From: Bacillota bacterium
Lineage (GTDB): Bacteria; Bacillota; Clostridia; Lachnospirales; Lachnospiraceae
DNA: 64,000 bases
Direction of reading: 5' to 3'
Assembly (NCBI GenBank): GCA_023420085.1
Contig: JAEZWQ010000047.1
Span: 1 to 64,000 of the forward strand
The notes under the pieces were generated by a model. It saw only the letters and a list, made by a program, of their open reading frames with translations. It ran no database searches and was not told the DNA's origin. Within the stretch, counting starts at the first letter, position 1. The number at the start of each line of letters is the position of its first letter. A program made the position numbers and the translations under genes. Below are positions 8,941 to 17,854 of this stretch, piece after piece.

Positions 8941-11730
8941 ATGTTTTCTAAATTAAAGTCATTTATAAATAATAGTTTAAATCCTCGAATAGTTGTTGTC
9001 TTAATTTTAATGGCTTCATTATTTATAATGTTAGTAGCAAAATTATTTTATGTACAAATTATTAGAGGCGAAGAGTATAGTAAAGATCATAGAAAAAGAT
9101 TAGAAAAAAATATTGTTATAAATGGACAACGTGGTAATATATATGATCGAAATGGTAAATTATTGGCCTATAATAAGGTTACAAAAAGCATTTCAATCAA
9201 TACAGAATTAATAACTGGTTCAAAGGTTAATGAAGATTTTAATAATAAGCTTAATAATATAATTCTAAATACACTCGATATACTTTATAAAAATGAAGAA
9301 AAAATCAATAACAATATACCTATTGAACTAAATAATGGAGTTTTTGAATATTCAATTTTTGATAAAAATGTTATTCTTAATTATATAAAGGAAATTTTTT
9401 CTAGAACTTCTATAAGTGATTTAACAACAGAAGAGAGAAACTTATCTGCTGAAGAGCTTATAAATTTTATTGCATTTGGTGATGGTAGTGATGCAATGAA
9501 AAGCAGATTTAAATCATATAATTTATCAAAAGATATTGATAAAAAACATCTGCTGGATTTAATAAGTATAAGATCATCAATTTTTTTAAATAGGTACCAA
9601 AAATATAAAAAGATATTTATAGCTGATAATATAAAAGATCAAACAATTGTTGATATTAGCGAACGAAAATCAGAGCTTCAAGGTATTGAAATAGATGACC
9701 AAATGCAAAGAATGTATAATGATTCTATATATATATCTAATATTATAGGTTATACAGGTCCAGCAACAGAAGAGGATCTAAAAAATAATGATGAGAATAT
9801 AATTGTCGGGAAAATGGGGTTAGAAAAAAATCTTAATGATACATTAAGGCCAAAGGATGGAATTAAGACTCTATTTGTTGATAGCACAGGAGGTATACTA
9901 GAAGAAGATAAAGTCACTGATCCTACACCTGGAGATGATATATATTTAAGTATAGATTCTGATTTTCAAAAATATATATATGATACAATTGAAGATCATT
10001 TAACTAAGTATTACCTTAATAATATGATATATTCTAATACCTATGTAAAAGATGTAAGAAATCTACCTGATGGTAAATATTATATAACAAGTGCAGAAAT
10101 ATATAATTCATTACTTACAAATGGTATTATTAGACTTGGAAAATTAGAGTCAAGTTCAGCTTCAGAATCAGAGAAGAACATTAATACAGCAATACAAAAC
10201 AAAATAAATAGTATAAAGAGCAATATATTAACTATATTGACTAATGATACAATATTAAAGGAATTGGATGATGACTTATTCAATTATACAAAATATTTTA
10301 TAAAATTACTTCAAGATGATGGTATTATTGTTGAATCGTTATTAAACAATAAAAATGAACAAGTCAATAAGTGGATAAACTATGAATTATCAGCTAAAGA
10401 TTACCTTACTTATTTAATTAGTAATGGTATAATATCAACCAAAGATATAAGTGATTCAAATCGTTATACATCTACTGAAGATGTCTTTGATTTATTATCA
10501 AAATATATTTCAGAAAAATTACCAAGTAGTTTTTCATTTATACCTTTTATATCAAAAGAATTAATCGCAAATGGAGATATAACGGGAAGAGATATTCTCT
10601 TGACATTATATGAGCAAGAAGTATTAAAGAAAGATAATTTTTACAATGAGCTTCAAAATGTCAATGTAAATACTTACGATATTATGCGAAATATGATTGA
10701 AAATAAAGTTTTAACTCCTGGTATAATTGCTATAGATCCATTTTCAGCATCCGTTGTAGTAAATGATCCAAATACAGGAAAAGTGTTGGCAATGGTATCA
10801 TATCCTGGATATGATAGTAATATGATGAATGATAATAATTATCTTAGTTATATATTTAATAATAAATCTGCTCAACTACTTAATAGACCAACGCAGCTAT
10901 TAAAGGCACCTGGTTCAACATTTAAGCCTATCACTGCATTTGCAGCGCTTGATACTAATATAACTAATGCATCAGAAACTATATTATGTACTGGAATTTA
11001 TGATACTGTAACACCTAATATTCGTTGTTGGATATATCCAAGTCAGCATGGATCATTAAATATCACAGGGGCATTAGCCAATTCTTGCAATGTTTTTTTT
11101 AATGAAATGGGTTATAGGCTAGGAAGTACAGATACAGGTAGATATAATTCATCAGTAGGATTAAATACATTAAAAAAGTATGCTTCATTATTTGGGCTTG
11201 ACCGTAAAACAGGACTTGAAATAGATGAAGCACAACCACATATTTCAGATGACAATGCAGTCTTATCAGCTATTGGTCAAGGATCGCACCTATTTAATAT
11301 GGCCAATTTAAATAGATATATGTCAGCAATAGCAACTGATGGTAAACTTGTAGACTTATCTTTAGTTGATAAGATTAATCATAAAAAAGATGGAGAGGAA
11401 GTTATAAAACCTAAAATAATATCTAATATAGATTTGCCAAAAAGTGAATTTGATACAATAAAAATAGGTTTACAACAGGTTGTTCAAATGTATTATAATG
11501 AACCTTCATTTAGAAAAGTTGGTGTAACGGTAGCAGGAAAAACAGGTACAGCAGAAGAGGATTTATCAAGAAATAACCATAGTTCATTTGTTGGTTATGC
11601 ACCAATTATAAATCCACAAGTTGTTTCTGGGATTGTGATTCCTAATATAGGTGCAGCAAATTCTGAACATACTGACATTTCAGGGGAAATACTAAAATAT
11701 TATTTTGAACACTTCAATAAGGAGTCATAG
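8941..11730 (+). CDS. mrdA: Class B penicillin-binding protein (PBP2/MrdA type), long form
   Basis: Peptidoglycan transpeptidase of the elongation complex, partner of RodA encoded next. The 929-residue protein has one N-terminal membrane anchor (about 18-38), a PBP dimerisation domain with GNIYDRNGKLLA (about 65-77), and a C-terminal transpeptidase domain with all three active-site motifs: STFK with catalytic Ser659, SCN at 715-717 and KTG at 867-869. Between the strand LSIDSDFQKY (about 336-345) and VVVNDPNTGKVLAM (about 605-618) lies roughly 250 residues of mostly helical insert where shorter PBP2 proteins have a brief connector. I believe long forms also occur in other Clostridia. Confidence 0.9.
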   Translation: MFSKLKSFINNSLNPRIVVVLILMASLFIMLVAKLFYVQIIRGEEYSKDHRKRLEKNIVINGQRGNIYDRNGKLLAYNKVTKSISINTELITGSKVNEDFNNKLNNIILNTLDILYKNEEKINNNIPIELNNGVFEYSIFDKNVILNYIKEIFSRTSISDLTTEERNLSAEELINFIAFGDGSDAMKSRFKSYNLSKDIDKKHLLDLISIRSSIFLNRYQKYKKIFIADNIKDQTIVDISERKSELQGIEIDDQMQRMYNDSIYISNIIGYTGPATEEDLKNNDENIIVGKMGLEKNLNDTLRPKDGIKTLFVDSTGGILEEDKVTDPTPGDDIYLSIDSDFQKYIYDTIEDHLTKYYLNNMIYSNTYVKDVRNLPDGKYYITSAEIYNSLLTNGIIRLGKLESSSASESEKNINTAIQNKINSIKSNILTILTNDTILKELDDDLFNYTKYFIKLLQDDGIIVESLLNNKNEQVNKWINYELSAKDYLTYLISNGIISTKDISDSNRYTSTEDVFDLLSKYISEKLPSSFSFIPFISKELIANGDITGRDILLTLYEQEVLKKDNFYNELQNVNVNTYDIMRNMIENKVLTPGIIAIDPFSASVVVNDPNTGKVLAMVSYPGYDSNMMNDNNYLSYIFNNKSAQLLNRPTQLLKAPGSTFKPITAFAALDTNITNASETILCTGIYDTVTPNIRCWIYPSQHGSLNITGALANSCNVFFNEMGYRLGSTDTGRYNSSVGLNTLKKYASLFGLDRKTGLEIDEAQPHISDDNAVLSAIGQGSHLFNMANLNRYMSAIATDGKLVDLSLVDKINHKKDGEEVIKPKIISNIDLPKSEFDTIKIGLQQVVQMYYNEPSFRKVGVTVAGKTGTAEEDLSRNNHSSFVGYAPIINPQVVSGIVIPNIGAANSEHTDISGEILKYYFEHFNKES

Positions 11731-12855
11731 ATGATACAGAAAATCAGTTTTAAAAATTATAATTTTAAATTATTATTTACTGTTATAATTGCTATATTAG
11801 TCGGCTTGTTAATGGTCAATAGTGCAAATTCGACATATACACAAAAAAACTTTTATGGTATATGTATTGCTATTTCATTAATGGTTATTGTATCATTTAT
11901 TGATTATAGGAAATATTTGAATTATTATTGGATATTATATATAATTAACTTGTTATTATTATCTGCTACAAGAGTACCATTTTTAGGAAGATCGTCAAAT
12001 GGTGCAACTAGATGGATAAGAGTGCTTGGTTTTAATTTTCAGCCTTCAGAATTATCAAAACTTATTTTAATTATATTTGTAGCTGCTTATATTTATAAAA
12101 ACCAAGATAATTTAAATACATTTAAAACGCTATTTAAACTAGCAATTTTATTAGCATTTCCATTATTTTTAGTTGTAATTCAACCAGATTTATCAACAAC
12201 TATTGTAACTTTTTTAATATTGATAGTAATTATATTTGTTGGTGGATTAAGTATAAAACTTATTGCAATAGCTGGAGGAATAACTCTTCCACTTTCATTT
12301 GTACTTATTTGGTATATACAACAACCTTGGCAAATATTATTAAAACCTTGGCAACAAAGGAGAGTTTTAAGTTTTTTAAACCCGTCAAAGTATATATCTA
12401 CTGAATCATATCAACAAATTAATGCACTATTAGCTATAGGATCAGGAAAAATATATGGAAATGGATTAAATAATAATCTAGCATCTTCTGTTAAAAATGG
12501 TAATTATATTCCAGAACCACAAACTGACTTTATATTTGCTATAGTTGGTGAAGATACTGGTTTTATTGGAACTATTTTGACTTTATTAATTCTATTTTTA
12601 ATAGTAATTTTATTGATTAATATTGCTAGAAAAACGAATGATATATATGGAAAGCTTATATGTATTGGAGCCTGTTCATATGTAGGATTACAGACATTTA
12701 TTAATGTGGGCGTAGTGACTATGATTTTACCTAATACAGGACTACCTTTACCTTTTATAAGTTATGGATTAACATCACTTTTTGTTTCTTGTATATTGAT
12801 GGGAGTTTGCTTAAATATTTCAAGGCAAACATTTAAATACTACTATAGGAGATGA
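11731..12855 (+). CDS. rodA: SEDS peptidoglycan glycosyltransferase RodA
   Basis: A 374-residue SEDS-family polymerase with about ten membrane segments. Recognisable pieces are GATRWIRVLGFNFQPSEL (about 91-108), KPWQQRRVLSFLNP in the large loop and NTGLPLPFISYGLTSL near the C-terminus, all typical of RodA/FtsW. Position directly after the class B PBP, with AGGAG 10 bases before the ATG and the previous stop abutting it, supports RodA rather than FtsW. The two products should form the cognate polymerase-transpeptidase pair. Confidence 0.93.
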   Translation: MIQKISFKNYNFKLLFTVIIAILVGLLMVNSANSTYTQKNFYGICIAISLMVIVSFIDYRKYLNYYWILYIINLLLLSATRVPFLGRSSNGATRWIRVLGFNFQPSELSKLILIIFVAAYIYKNQDNLNTFKTLFKLAILLAFPLFLVVIQPDLSTTIVTFLILIVIIFVGGLSIKLIAIAGGITLPLSFVLIWYIQQPWQILLKPWQQRRVLSFLNPSKYISTESYQQINALLAIGSGKIYGNGLNNNLASSVKNGNYIPEPQTDFIFAIVGEDTGFIGTILTLLILFLIVILLINIARKTNDIYGKLICIGACSYVGLQTFINVGVVTMILPNTGLPLPFISYGLTSLFVSCILMGVCLNISRQTFKYYYRR

Positions 12856-12857
12856 GT

Positions 12858-13238
12858 ATGAATATAGGACTTATAGCTAATGATTCAAAGAAAAAATTAA
12901 TGCAAAATTTTTGTATTGCATATAAAGGAATACTATCAAAGCATACATTATTTGCAACAGAAACTACTGGAACTTTGATAGAAAAGGTTACTAACCTATC
13001 AATCCAAAAATTTTTATCTGGTGAACTTGGAGGCGAACAACAGTTAGCTTCTCAGATAGAACATAATGATATTGATTTAGTTATATATTTAAAAGATACA
13101 AATACTAATAGAAATAGCATTGGTTTTACTAATATTTCATTGCTTTGTGACATCTATAATATCCCTATAGCTACTAATTTAGCATCAGCTGAATTGGTAA
13201 TTAGAGCTATTGATAGAGGATTTATGGACTGGAAATAA
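12858..13238 (+). CDS. Methylglyoxal synthase-like protein lacking catalytic residues
   Basis: A 126-residue protein with the MGS-like fold: IGLIANDSKKK (3-13), LFATETTGTLIEK (31-43), SGELGGEQQ (54-62) and YNIPIATNLASAELVI (100-115) align with E. coli MgsA. The catalytic positions differ. E. coli His19 is replaced by Asn8, the base Asp71 by Glu60, and the HDPD segment carrying His98 and Asp101 is replaced by sequence with no His or Asp (81-90). Conversion of dihydroxyacetone phosphate to methylglyoxal is therefore unlikely. AGGAG at 12847-12851 favours this ATG over one two codons earlier that would overlap rodA. An mgsA homologue after rodA is, as I recall, a clostridial habit. Confidence 0.82.
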   Translation: MNIGLIANDSKKKLMQNFCIAYKGILSKHTLFATETTGTLIEKVTNLSIQKFLSGELGGEQQLASQIEHNDIDLVIYLKDTNTNRNSIGFTNISLLCDIYNIPIATNLASAELVIRAIDRGFMDWK

Positions 13239-13245
13239 TTATATT

Positions 13246-14379
13246 ATGAAGAAACGAAAAAAAAGTAATCTTTCAATTATAGGAGTTATAACTACCTTTA
13301 TTCTATTTTATTTAATAGTTATAATTGTAGGACACATAACTAAAAGAAATGTTGAAACATATACAGTTCAATTTTCAAATTTCAATACAGACTTTCATGC
13401 TGATGCCTTAATAACACGTAGTGAAAAGATAGTTACAGCTAAAGAAGATGGGTATATTATATTTTACTCTAATAATTTAGGTAAAGTTTTGAAAGGTGAC
13501 GTCCTTTATATTAATGATAGTAATGGTAATTTCTATAATGAACTTATTAGTAAAAATTCAAACAATTCAAAGTCAATTAGTAATAGTGTACAAAGAGAAA
13601 TTTCAGAAAATATTAATTCATTTATATCAAATAGAGAATATAATAGTCTGATAAAAACCAATTCTATTGCTCAATATATTCAGGATGCATACTTAAATGA
13701 TATATCAACAGATGATATTGTTAAAATAATTGAAAATTATAATAAAACCAATAATTCTCTTACAATTAATAGGTCGGATAATACAGGAATATTTGTAAAT
13801 AGTGTTGATGGATATGAAGAATTAAGTACTGAAAGAGTAATGGAAAATATATCTAATTATAGAAAGTTAAATACTAACACAATATTAACAAATACTTTTG
13901 TAAAAAAAGGAACACCTATTGGAAAGATAATAGATTCAGAAAATTGGAATATTGTATTTGAACTAAATAAAAATGAATATGAATCATTTAAAGACGATAA
14001 ATATTTGAGAATAACATTTGACTCAGACAATACAGATATTTTGGGTGTGCTTGAATTAAATGAGCAAAATGGAAAATATTTTGCTAATGTTAGTTTTGAT
14101 CAGGGAATGATAAGATATGCACAACTTAGAAATGTGAAAATATCTGTTAAGAAAAGGCAACTACAAGGGTATTTGGTTCCAAAGACCTCTGTAAAAGAAA
14201 TTGAAGGGAAAAATGGAGTCTTTGTGACCAATAGTGGCATAGCAGTATTTACTCCAATAAATATTATAGGAGAGCAAGAAAATAATTATATAATTGATAC
14301 TAATACAAAATTAAAATCATTTGATAATATTGCAATTAAAGCAAAAAGAATTAATGATCAAGAAAAGATTTATAGATAA
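13246..14379 (+). CDS. HlyD-like single-pass membrane protein of the division cluster
   Basis: The 377-residue product has a KKRKK N-terminus, one membrane segment (about 8-30) and a large extracytoplasmic part resembling a HlyD/membrane-fusion adaptor: a lipoyl-like half (about 55-90, IVTAKEDGYIIFYSNNLGKVLKGD), a helical middle (about 110-215), a second half with a GTPIGKIID turn (about 222-230), and beta strands to the end. No transporter gene is adjacent; the neighbours are shape and division genes. A role in envelope assembly is therefore more likely than export, but that is inference. No strong Shine-Dalgarno precedes the ATG at 13246; a TTG at 13210 is the only earlier in-frame option. 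Confidence 0.7.
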   Translation: MKKRKKSNLSIIGVITTFILFYLIVIIVGHITKRNVETYTVQFSNFNTDFHADALITRSEKIVTAKEDGYIIFYSNNLGKVLKGDVLYINDSNGNFYNELISKNSNNSKSISNSVQREISENINSFISNREYNSLIKTNSIAQYIQDAYLNDISTDDIVKIIENYNKTNNSLTINRSDNTGIFVNSVDGYEELSTERVMENISNYRKLNTNTILTNTFVKKGTPIGKIIDSENWNIVFELNKNEYESFKDDKYLRITFDSDNTDILGVLELNEQNGKYFANVSFDQGMIRYAQLRNVKISVKKRQLQGYLVPKTSVKEIEGKNGVFVTNSGIAVFTPINIIGEQENNYIIDTNTKLKSFDNIAIKAKRINDQEKIYR

Positions 14380-14380
14380 C

Positions 14381-15037
14381 ATGAATACTAGTGAATATTT
14401 GAAAATTATTGATGAATTAAAACAGTATAATGATGTGACTTTGGTAGCTGTAAGTAAAACTAAACCTACTGAAGATATTTTAGAGTTGTATAAATTGGGA
14501 CAGAGAGATTTTGGTGAAAATAAGGTTCAAGAATTTATAGAAAAATATGAACAGCTTCCAAAGGATATTAGATGGCACTTTATTGGACATTTACAAACTA
14601 ATAAAGTTAAAAATATCATTGGAAAGGTACACTTGATTCATTCAGTTGAATCAATAAAACTTGCTAATGAGATCAATAAGTTCTCTAAGAAACTAGATAT
14701 TGTAACTGATATACTAGTTCAAGTTAATTTTTCTAATGATCCAAATAAATTTGGAATTGATGGTGATAAAACCTTTAAATTTTTAGAAGAAATTAGTCAT
14801 CTTACTAACATTAAAATTCGAGGTTTAATGATGATTCCTAGATATGATTTAACAGAGAGTCAATTAGATGTCTTATTTTCCAAATTTAAAGGTCTAAGTC
14901 TTGACATTATAGTTAAAAACATTGATAATATCAATATGGACTTTTTATCATTTGGCATGAGCGAAGACTATAAAATTGCTATAAAAAATGGTAGTAATAT
15001 GATAAGGGTCGGATCCAAAATATTTGGTAAAAGATAG
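14381..15037 (+). CDS. YggS/YlmE-family pyridoxal phosphate homeostasis protein
   Basis: A 218-residue PLP-binding protein of the YggS/PLPBP family. It has the PLP-lysine motif LVAVSKTKP near the N-terminus, FGENKVQEF, WHFIGHLQTNK, IRGLMMIP and the C-terminal LSFGMSEDYKIAIKNGSNMIRVGSKIFG phosphate-binding region. It is thought to buffer PLP and influence amino-acid metabolism. In many Firmicutes it sits directly before sepF, as here. The ATG at 14381, one base after the preceding stop, matches the usual family N-terminus; in-frame starts further upstream (such as the ATG at 14354) would overlap the HlyD-like gene. Confidence 0.93.
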   Translation: MNTSEYLKIIDELKQYNDVTLVAVSKTKPTEDILELYKLGQRDFGENKVQEFIEKYEQLPKDIRWHFIGHLQTNKVKNIIGKVHLIHSVESIKLANEINKFSKKLDIVTDILVQVNFSNDPNKFGIDGDKTFKFLEEISHLTNIKIRGLMMIPRYDLTESQLDVLFSKFKGLSLDIIVKNIDNINMDFLSFGMSEDYKIAIKNGSNMIRVGSKIFGKR

Positions 15038-15053
15038 ATAATTAGGAGATAAG

Positions 15054-15632
15054 ATGTTAAAGGATAAATTTAGAAGCTTAATGGATAAGTTGCAAAGTAA
15101 CGATGATATTGAATCAGATTATTTTGAAGATGATTATGGATACCAATCAAATAATGAAGATTATTCATATGATACTTATAATAACAATAATTTAAAATTT
15201 GAAGAAGAAAAATCAAAAAAATCGTCTAATCTATTTACTGATGTTGATAATAGTAGAGATTTTAAAATTAATAATGCTTCTACGAATACAACTAATACCA
15301 TACTACATGTGCTTAAACCTAGACATGTTGATGATTGGAGATTAGTTGGAGATAATCTTAAAAAGAATAATATTGTTTTAATTAATTTTGAAGGAGTGCC
15401 ATCTGATGTTCCTCAACGTGTAACTGACTGTATATTTGGACTTTGCTATGCATTAGATGCAGTAGCTCGATATGTAAATCAGAATATACTTATTGTTGTA
15501 CCAAAAAATGTTGAACTTACAGGTGATGTTCAAAAAAATATCAATAAGAAAATCTATGAAGTTTCTTCTGATAATGATTCTTATCATAGCTTCTCACAAG
15601 TTGATAATCTAGATAATTTATATAACAACTAG
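15054..15632 (+). CDS. sepF: Cell division protein SepF
   Basis: SepF binds the membrane through an N-terminal amphipathic helix and bundles and anchors FtsZ polymers. The 192-residue product has the helix (MLKDKFRSLMDKL, 1-13), a long acidic disordered linker (about 15-80), and the SepF core (about 85-175) with HVLKPRHVDDWRLVGD, VLINFEGVPSDVPQRVTD, FGLCYALDA and NILIVVPKNVEL. The ribosome site TTAGGAGATAAG precedes the start. With divIVA next, this is the septum-placement part of the operon. Confidence 0.94.
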   Translation: MLKDKFRSLMDKLQSNDDIESDYFEDDYGYQSNNEDYSYDTYNNNNLKFEEEKSKKSSNLFTDVDNSRDFKINNASTNTTNTILHVLKPRHVDDWRLVGDNLKKNNIVLINFEGVPSDVPQRVTDCIFGLCYALDAVARYVNQNILIVVPKNVELTGDVQKNINKKIYEVSSDNDSYHSFSQVDNLDNLYNN

Positions 15633-15641
15633 GAGGTAAAT

Positions 15642-16358
15642 ATGTTAACACCTATTGATATTAGAGAAAAAGAGTTTGAAAAAGGTCGTGGGTATACAAG
15701 AGAAGTTAGAACATTCTTATCTAAGGTAGCTGGTGAGTATGAGGTATTATATTCGAAAAATGCTGAAATGACAGACCGTATAAGTCAGCTAGAGGCAAAA
15801 TTGGCCAACTATGAAAAAATAGAAAATACAATGAAAAATGCGCTTGTTTTAGCTCAAAAAACAGCAGATAGTACTATTGAGGCTGCTAATAAAGAAGCTG
15901 AAAATATTCTTCTTAATGCTAGAATCAAGGCAGAAAAGTTATATATTGAAAATGTTGACAAAAATAATAGAATTAAAATAGCTAATAAATCTCTTTTAGA
16001 TAGATTTGAAAATTACAAAAAACTTGTTATTGATCAAATAAATCAACAATTAGAAATTTTATCAAATATAGAAGTTAATTTTGAACCTGATGATGTTAAG
16101 ATTAACAATGAAACAATTGAACATGATATACCTGACTTAAATGATTTATCAGATTATAGAAATGATTCAGATTTAACTGATGAATATCTTGATGAAGACT
16201 ATTTAGATGATGGTTATATTGATGATGATAATTTAGATGATTCTAGTTACTATGATTATGAGGATTCATATGATGACTATCCAGAATATGATGACTTAGA
16301 TGATCTTGAAAACCTAGATGATTTTGAAATTTATGAAGACAATAAAAATAAAAAATAA
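15642..16358 (+). CDS. divIVA: DivIVA-family cell division/polarity protein
   Basis: A 238-residue coiled-coil protein. The N-terminal region MLTPIDIREKEFEKGRGYTR contains the lipid-binding segment, including the conserved FxKxxRGY-type motif (FEKGRGY). Coiled coil spans about 30-140. The last 70 residues are an extremely acidic, tyrosine-containing tail (Asp/Glu/Tyr/Leu), unusual beside the short tails of many DivIVAs. DivIVA marks negatively curved membrane at septa and poles. The start has AGGAGG. The 3' end overlaps aroB by 26 bases. Confidence 0.9.
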   Translation: MLTPIDIREKEFEKGRGYTREVRTFLSKVAGEYEVLYSKNAEMTDRISQLEAKLANYEKIENTMKNALVLAQKTADSTIEAANKEAENILLNARIKAEKLYIENVDKNNRIKIANKSLLDRFENYKKLVIDQINQQLEILSNIEVNFEPDDVKINNETIEHDIPDLNDLSDYRNDSDLTDEYLDEDYLDDGYIDDDNLDDSSYYDYEDSYDDYPEYDDLDDLENLDDFEIYEDNKNKK

Positions 16359-17439
16359 GACAATATATAATATTTTTTATGATACTAACTTTAATAATTT
16401 ATATGATTATATAAAAAATAATTTTTCTTCCGATATTAAAATCTGCATTATTACAGATGATAATGTTGGAAGAATTTATTTAAATGAATTTAAAAAAAAT
16501 ATCAATAATACTACCTATATATATACTTTAAGACCAGGAGAGAAAAATAAGAATATTGTAGAATATATCAGAATTAATGAGTTTTTATTAGATAATGAAT
16601 TTAATAGAAGTGATATAGTAATTGCTTTAGGTGGTGGAGTTGTTGGAGATATTAGTGGATTCGTTGCTTCAACCTATATGAGAGGAATAAAGTATATTCA
16701 GGTACCAACAACATTATTATCCCAAGTAGATAGTAGTGTTGGAGGCAAAACAGCTATAAATTTAAATAGTTTTAAAAATATTATTGGTAGCTTTTATAAT
16801 CCTATTTTAGTATATATAAATATTAATACTTTAAATACACTTGATAAAAAAAATATATTATCAGGTTTCTCTGAAATAATTAAATCAGCTTTAATTTATG
16901 ATTATGATTTCTTTCAAAAACTCTTAGATATTAAGTACAATAATATAGACATCAATATTATAATGAGGGCTAATATTATTAAAAAATATTTTGTTGAAAA
17001 TGATTTTAATGAAAAAGGTATGCGCAAAATTCTTAATTTCGGGCATACCTTTGGGCATGCAGTAGAGTCAATTTATAGTGATTATCTAAGCCATGGAGAA
17101 TGTGTGGCCATTGGTATGAAGTTTATTACATATTTATCATTAAAAAGAGGATACATTAATTCATATACTAATTATACTATACAGAAAAAATTAAATGAAT
17201 TACTTTTTAATTCAATTTCTATCAATCTTGATATTGATAAGATTATTAATAATTTAAAGTATGATAAAAAAAATACATCTAATGGTATTGACTGGATATT
17301 ATTAAAGGATATTGGAAATACAATAATAGAAAATAATATTAAAAATGAGGAAATAAAAGATGCAGCAAAATATACAATTAAAGACATTAATGATCAAATT
17401 GTCAATAATACCAATGATATTAGGACTTACACTCATTGA
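16333..17439 (+). CDS. aroB: 3-dehydroquinate synthase
   Basis: Second enzyme of the shikimate pathway, converting DAHP to 3-dehydroquinate with NAD and a divalent metal. The 368-residue protein shows the family core: ALGGGVVGDISGFVASTYMRG, QVPTTLLSQVDSSVGGKTAIN, KNIIGSFYNP, EIIKSALI and NFGHTFGHAVE, which includes metal-binding histidines. There is no strong ribosome site; the ATG at 16333 lies inside divIVA (26-base overlap) and gives the usual N-terminus, while 16318 is an alternative. aroE (fused) and aroK are elsewhere in the window. Its place inside a division and lipoprotein operon is unusual. Confidence 0.93.
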   Translation: MKTIKIKNKTIYNIFYDTNFNNLYDYIKNNFSSDIKICIITDDNVGRIYLNEFKKNINNTTYIYTLRPGEKNKNIVEYIRINEFLLDNEFNRSDIVIALGGGVVGDISGFVASTYMRGIKYIQVPTTLLSQVDSSVGGKTAINLNSFKNIIGSFYNPILVYININTLNTLDKKNILSGFSEIIKSALIYDYDFFQKLLDIKYNNIDINIIMRANIIKKYFVENDFNEKGMRKILNFGHTFGHAVESIYSDYLSHGECVAIGMKFITYLSLKRGYINSYTNYTIQKKLNELLFNSISINLDIDKIINNLKYDKKNTSNGIDWILLKDIGNTIIENNIKNEEIKDAAKYTIKDINDQIVNNTNDIRTYTH

Positions 17440-17854
17440 TCTTATATCAAAGTCATATTTACAAGAATTATTAAAAGGAAAAGGTAGGATGGGATTTCTA
17501 CCTAAAATATTAAATTTAGTATATGTTGAAAATAGAGGAGCAGCTTTTAGTATTTTTGAAGGCAAATCTTTCTTACTAATTGGTGTTGCAATTATTTTTT
17601 TAATTGTAATTCTATATGTAATTTTTACTAAAAAATTATCAATTGCATATATAAATGTTTTAACTCTTATTTCGGCAGGATGTATTGGAAATCTTTATGA
17701 TAGAATTAGCTTAGGGTATGTTAGGGACTTTTTTGAATTTGATTTTATAAAATTTCCAGTATTTAATGTAGCAGATATTTATATAACATTAGCTGCTCTT
17801 TACTTAATTATTTTAGTATTTACTGATAGGAGAGATAATGCTAATAATAAGTGA
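17360..17854 (+). CDS. lspA: Lipoprotein signal peptidase II
   Basis: Membrane aspartyl protease that removes signal peptides from prolipoproteins. Four membrane segments are visible. The catalytic dyad motifs are GNLYDRI and FNVADIYI, and the substrate-contacting VENRGAAFSIF is present. The start is uncertain. ATG 17360 has GAGG about nine bases upstream but overlaps aroB by 80 bases and gives 164 residues; ATG 17390 gives a more typical N-terminus (MIKLSIIPMILGL) but has no ribosome site. The end overlaps rluD by 17 bases. Confidence 0.9.
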   Translation: MQQNIQLKTLMIKLSIIPMILGLTLIDLISKSYLQELLKGKGRMGFLPKILNLVYVENRGAAFSIFEGKSFLLIGVAIIFLIVILYVIFTKKLSIAYINVLTLISAGCIGNLYDRISLGYVRDFFEFDFIKFPVFNVADIYITLAALYLIILVFTDRRDNANNK

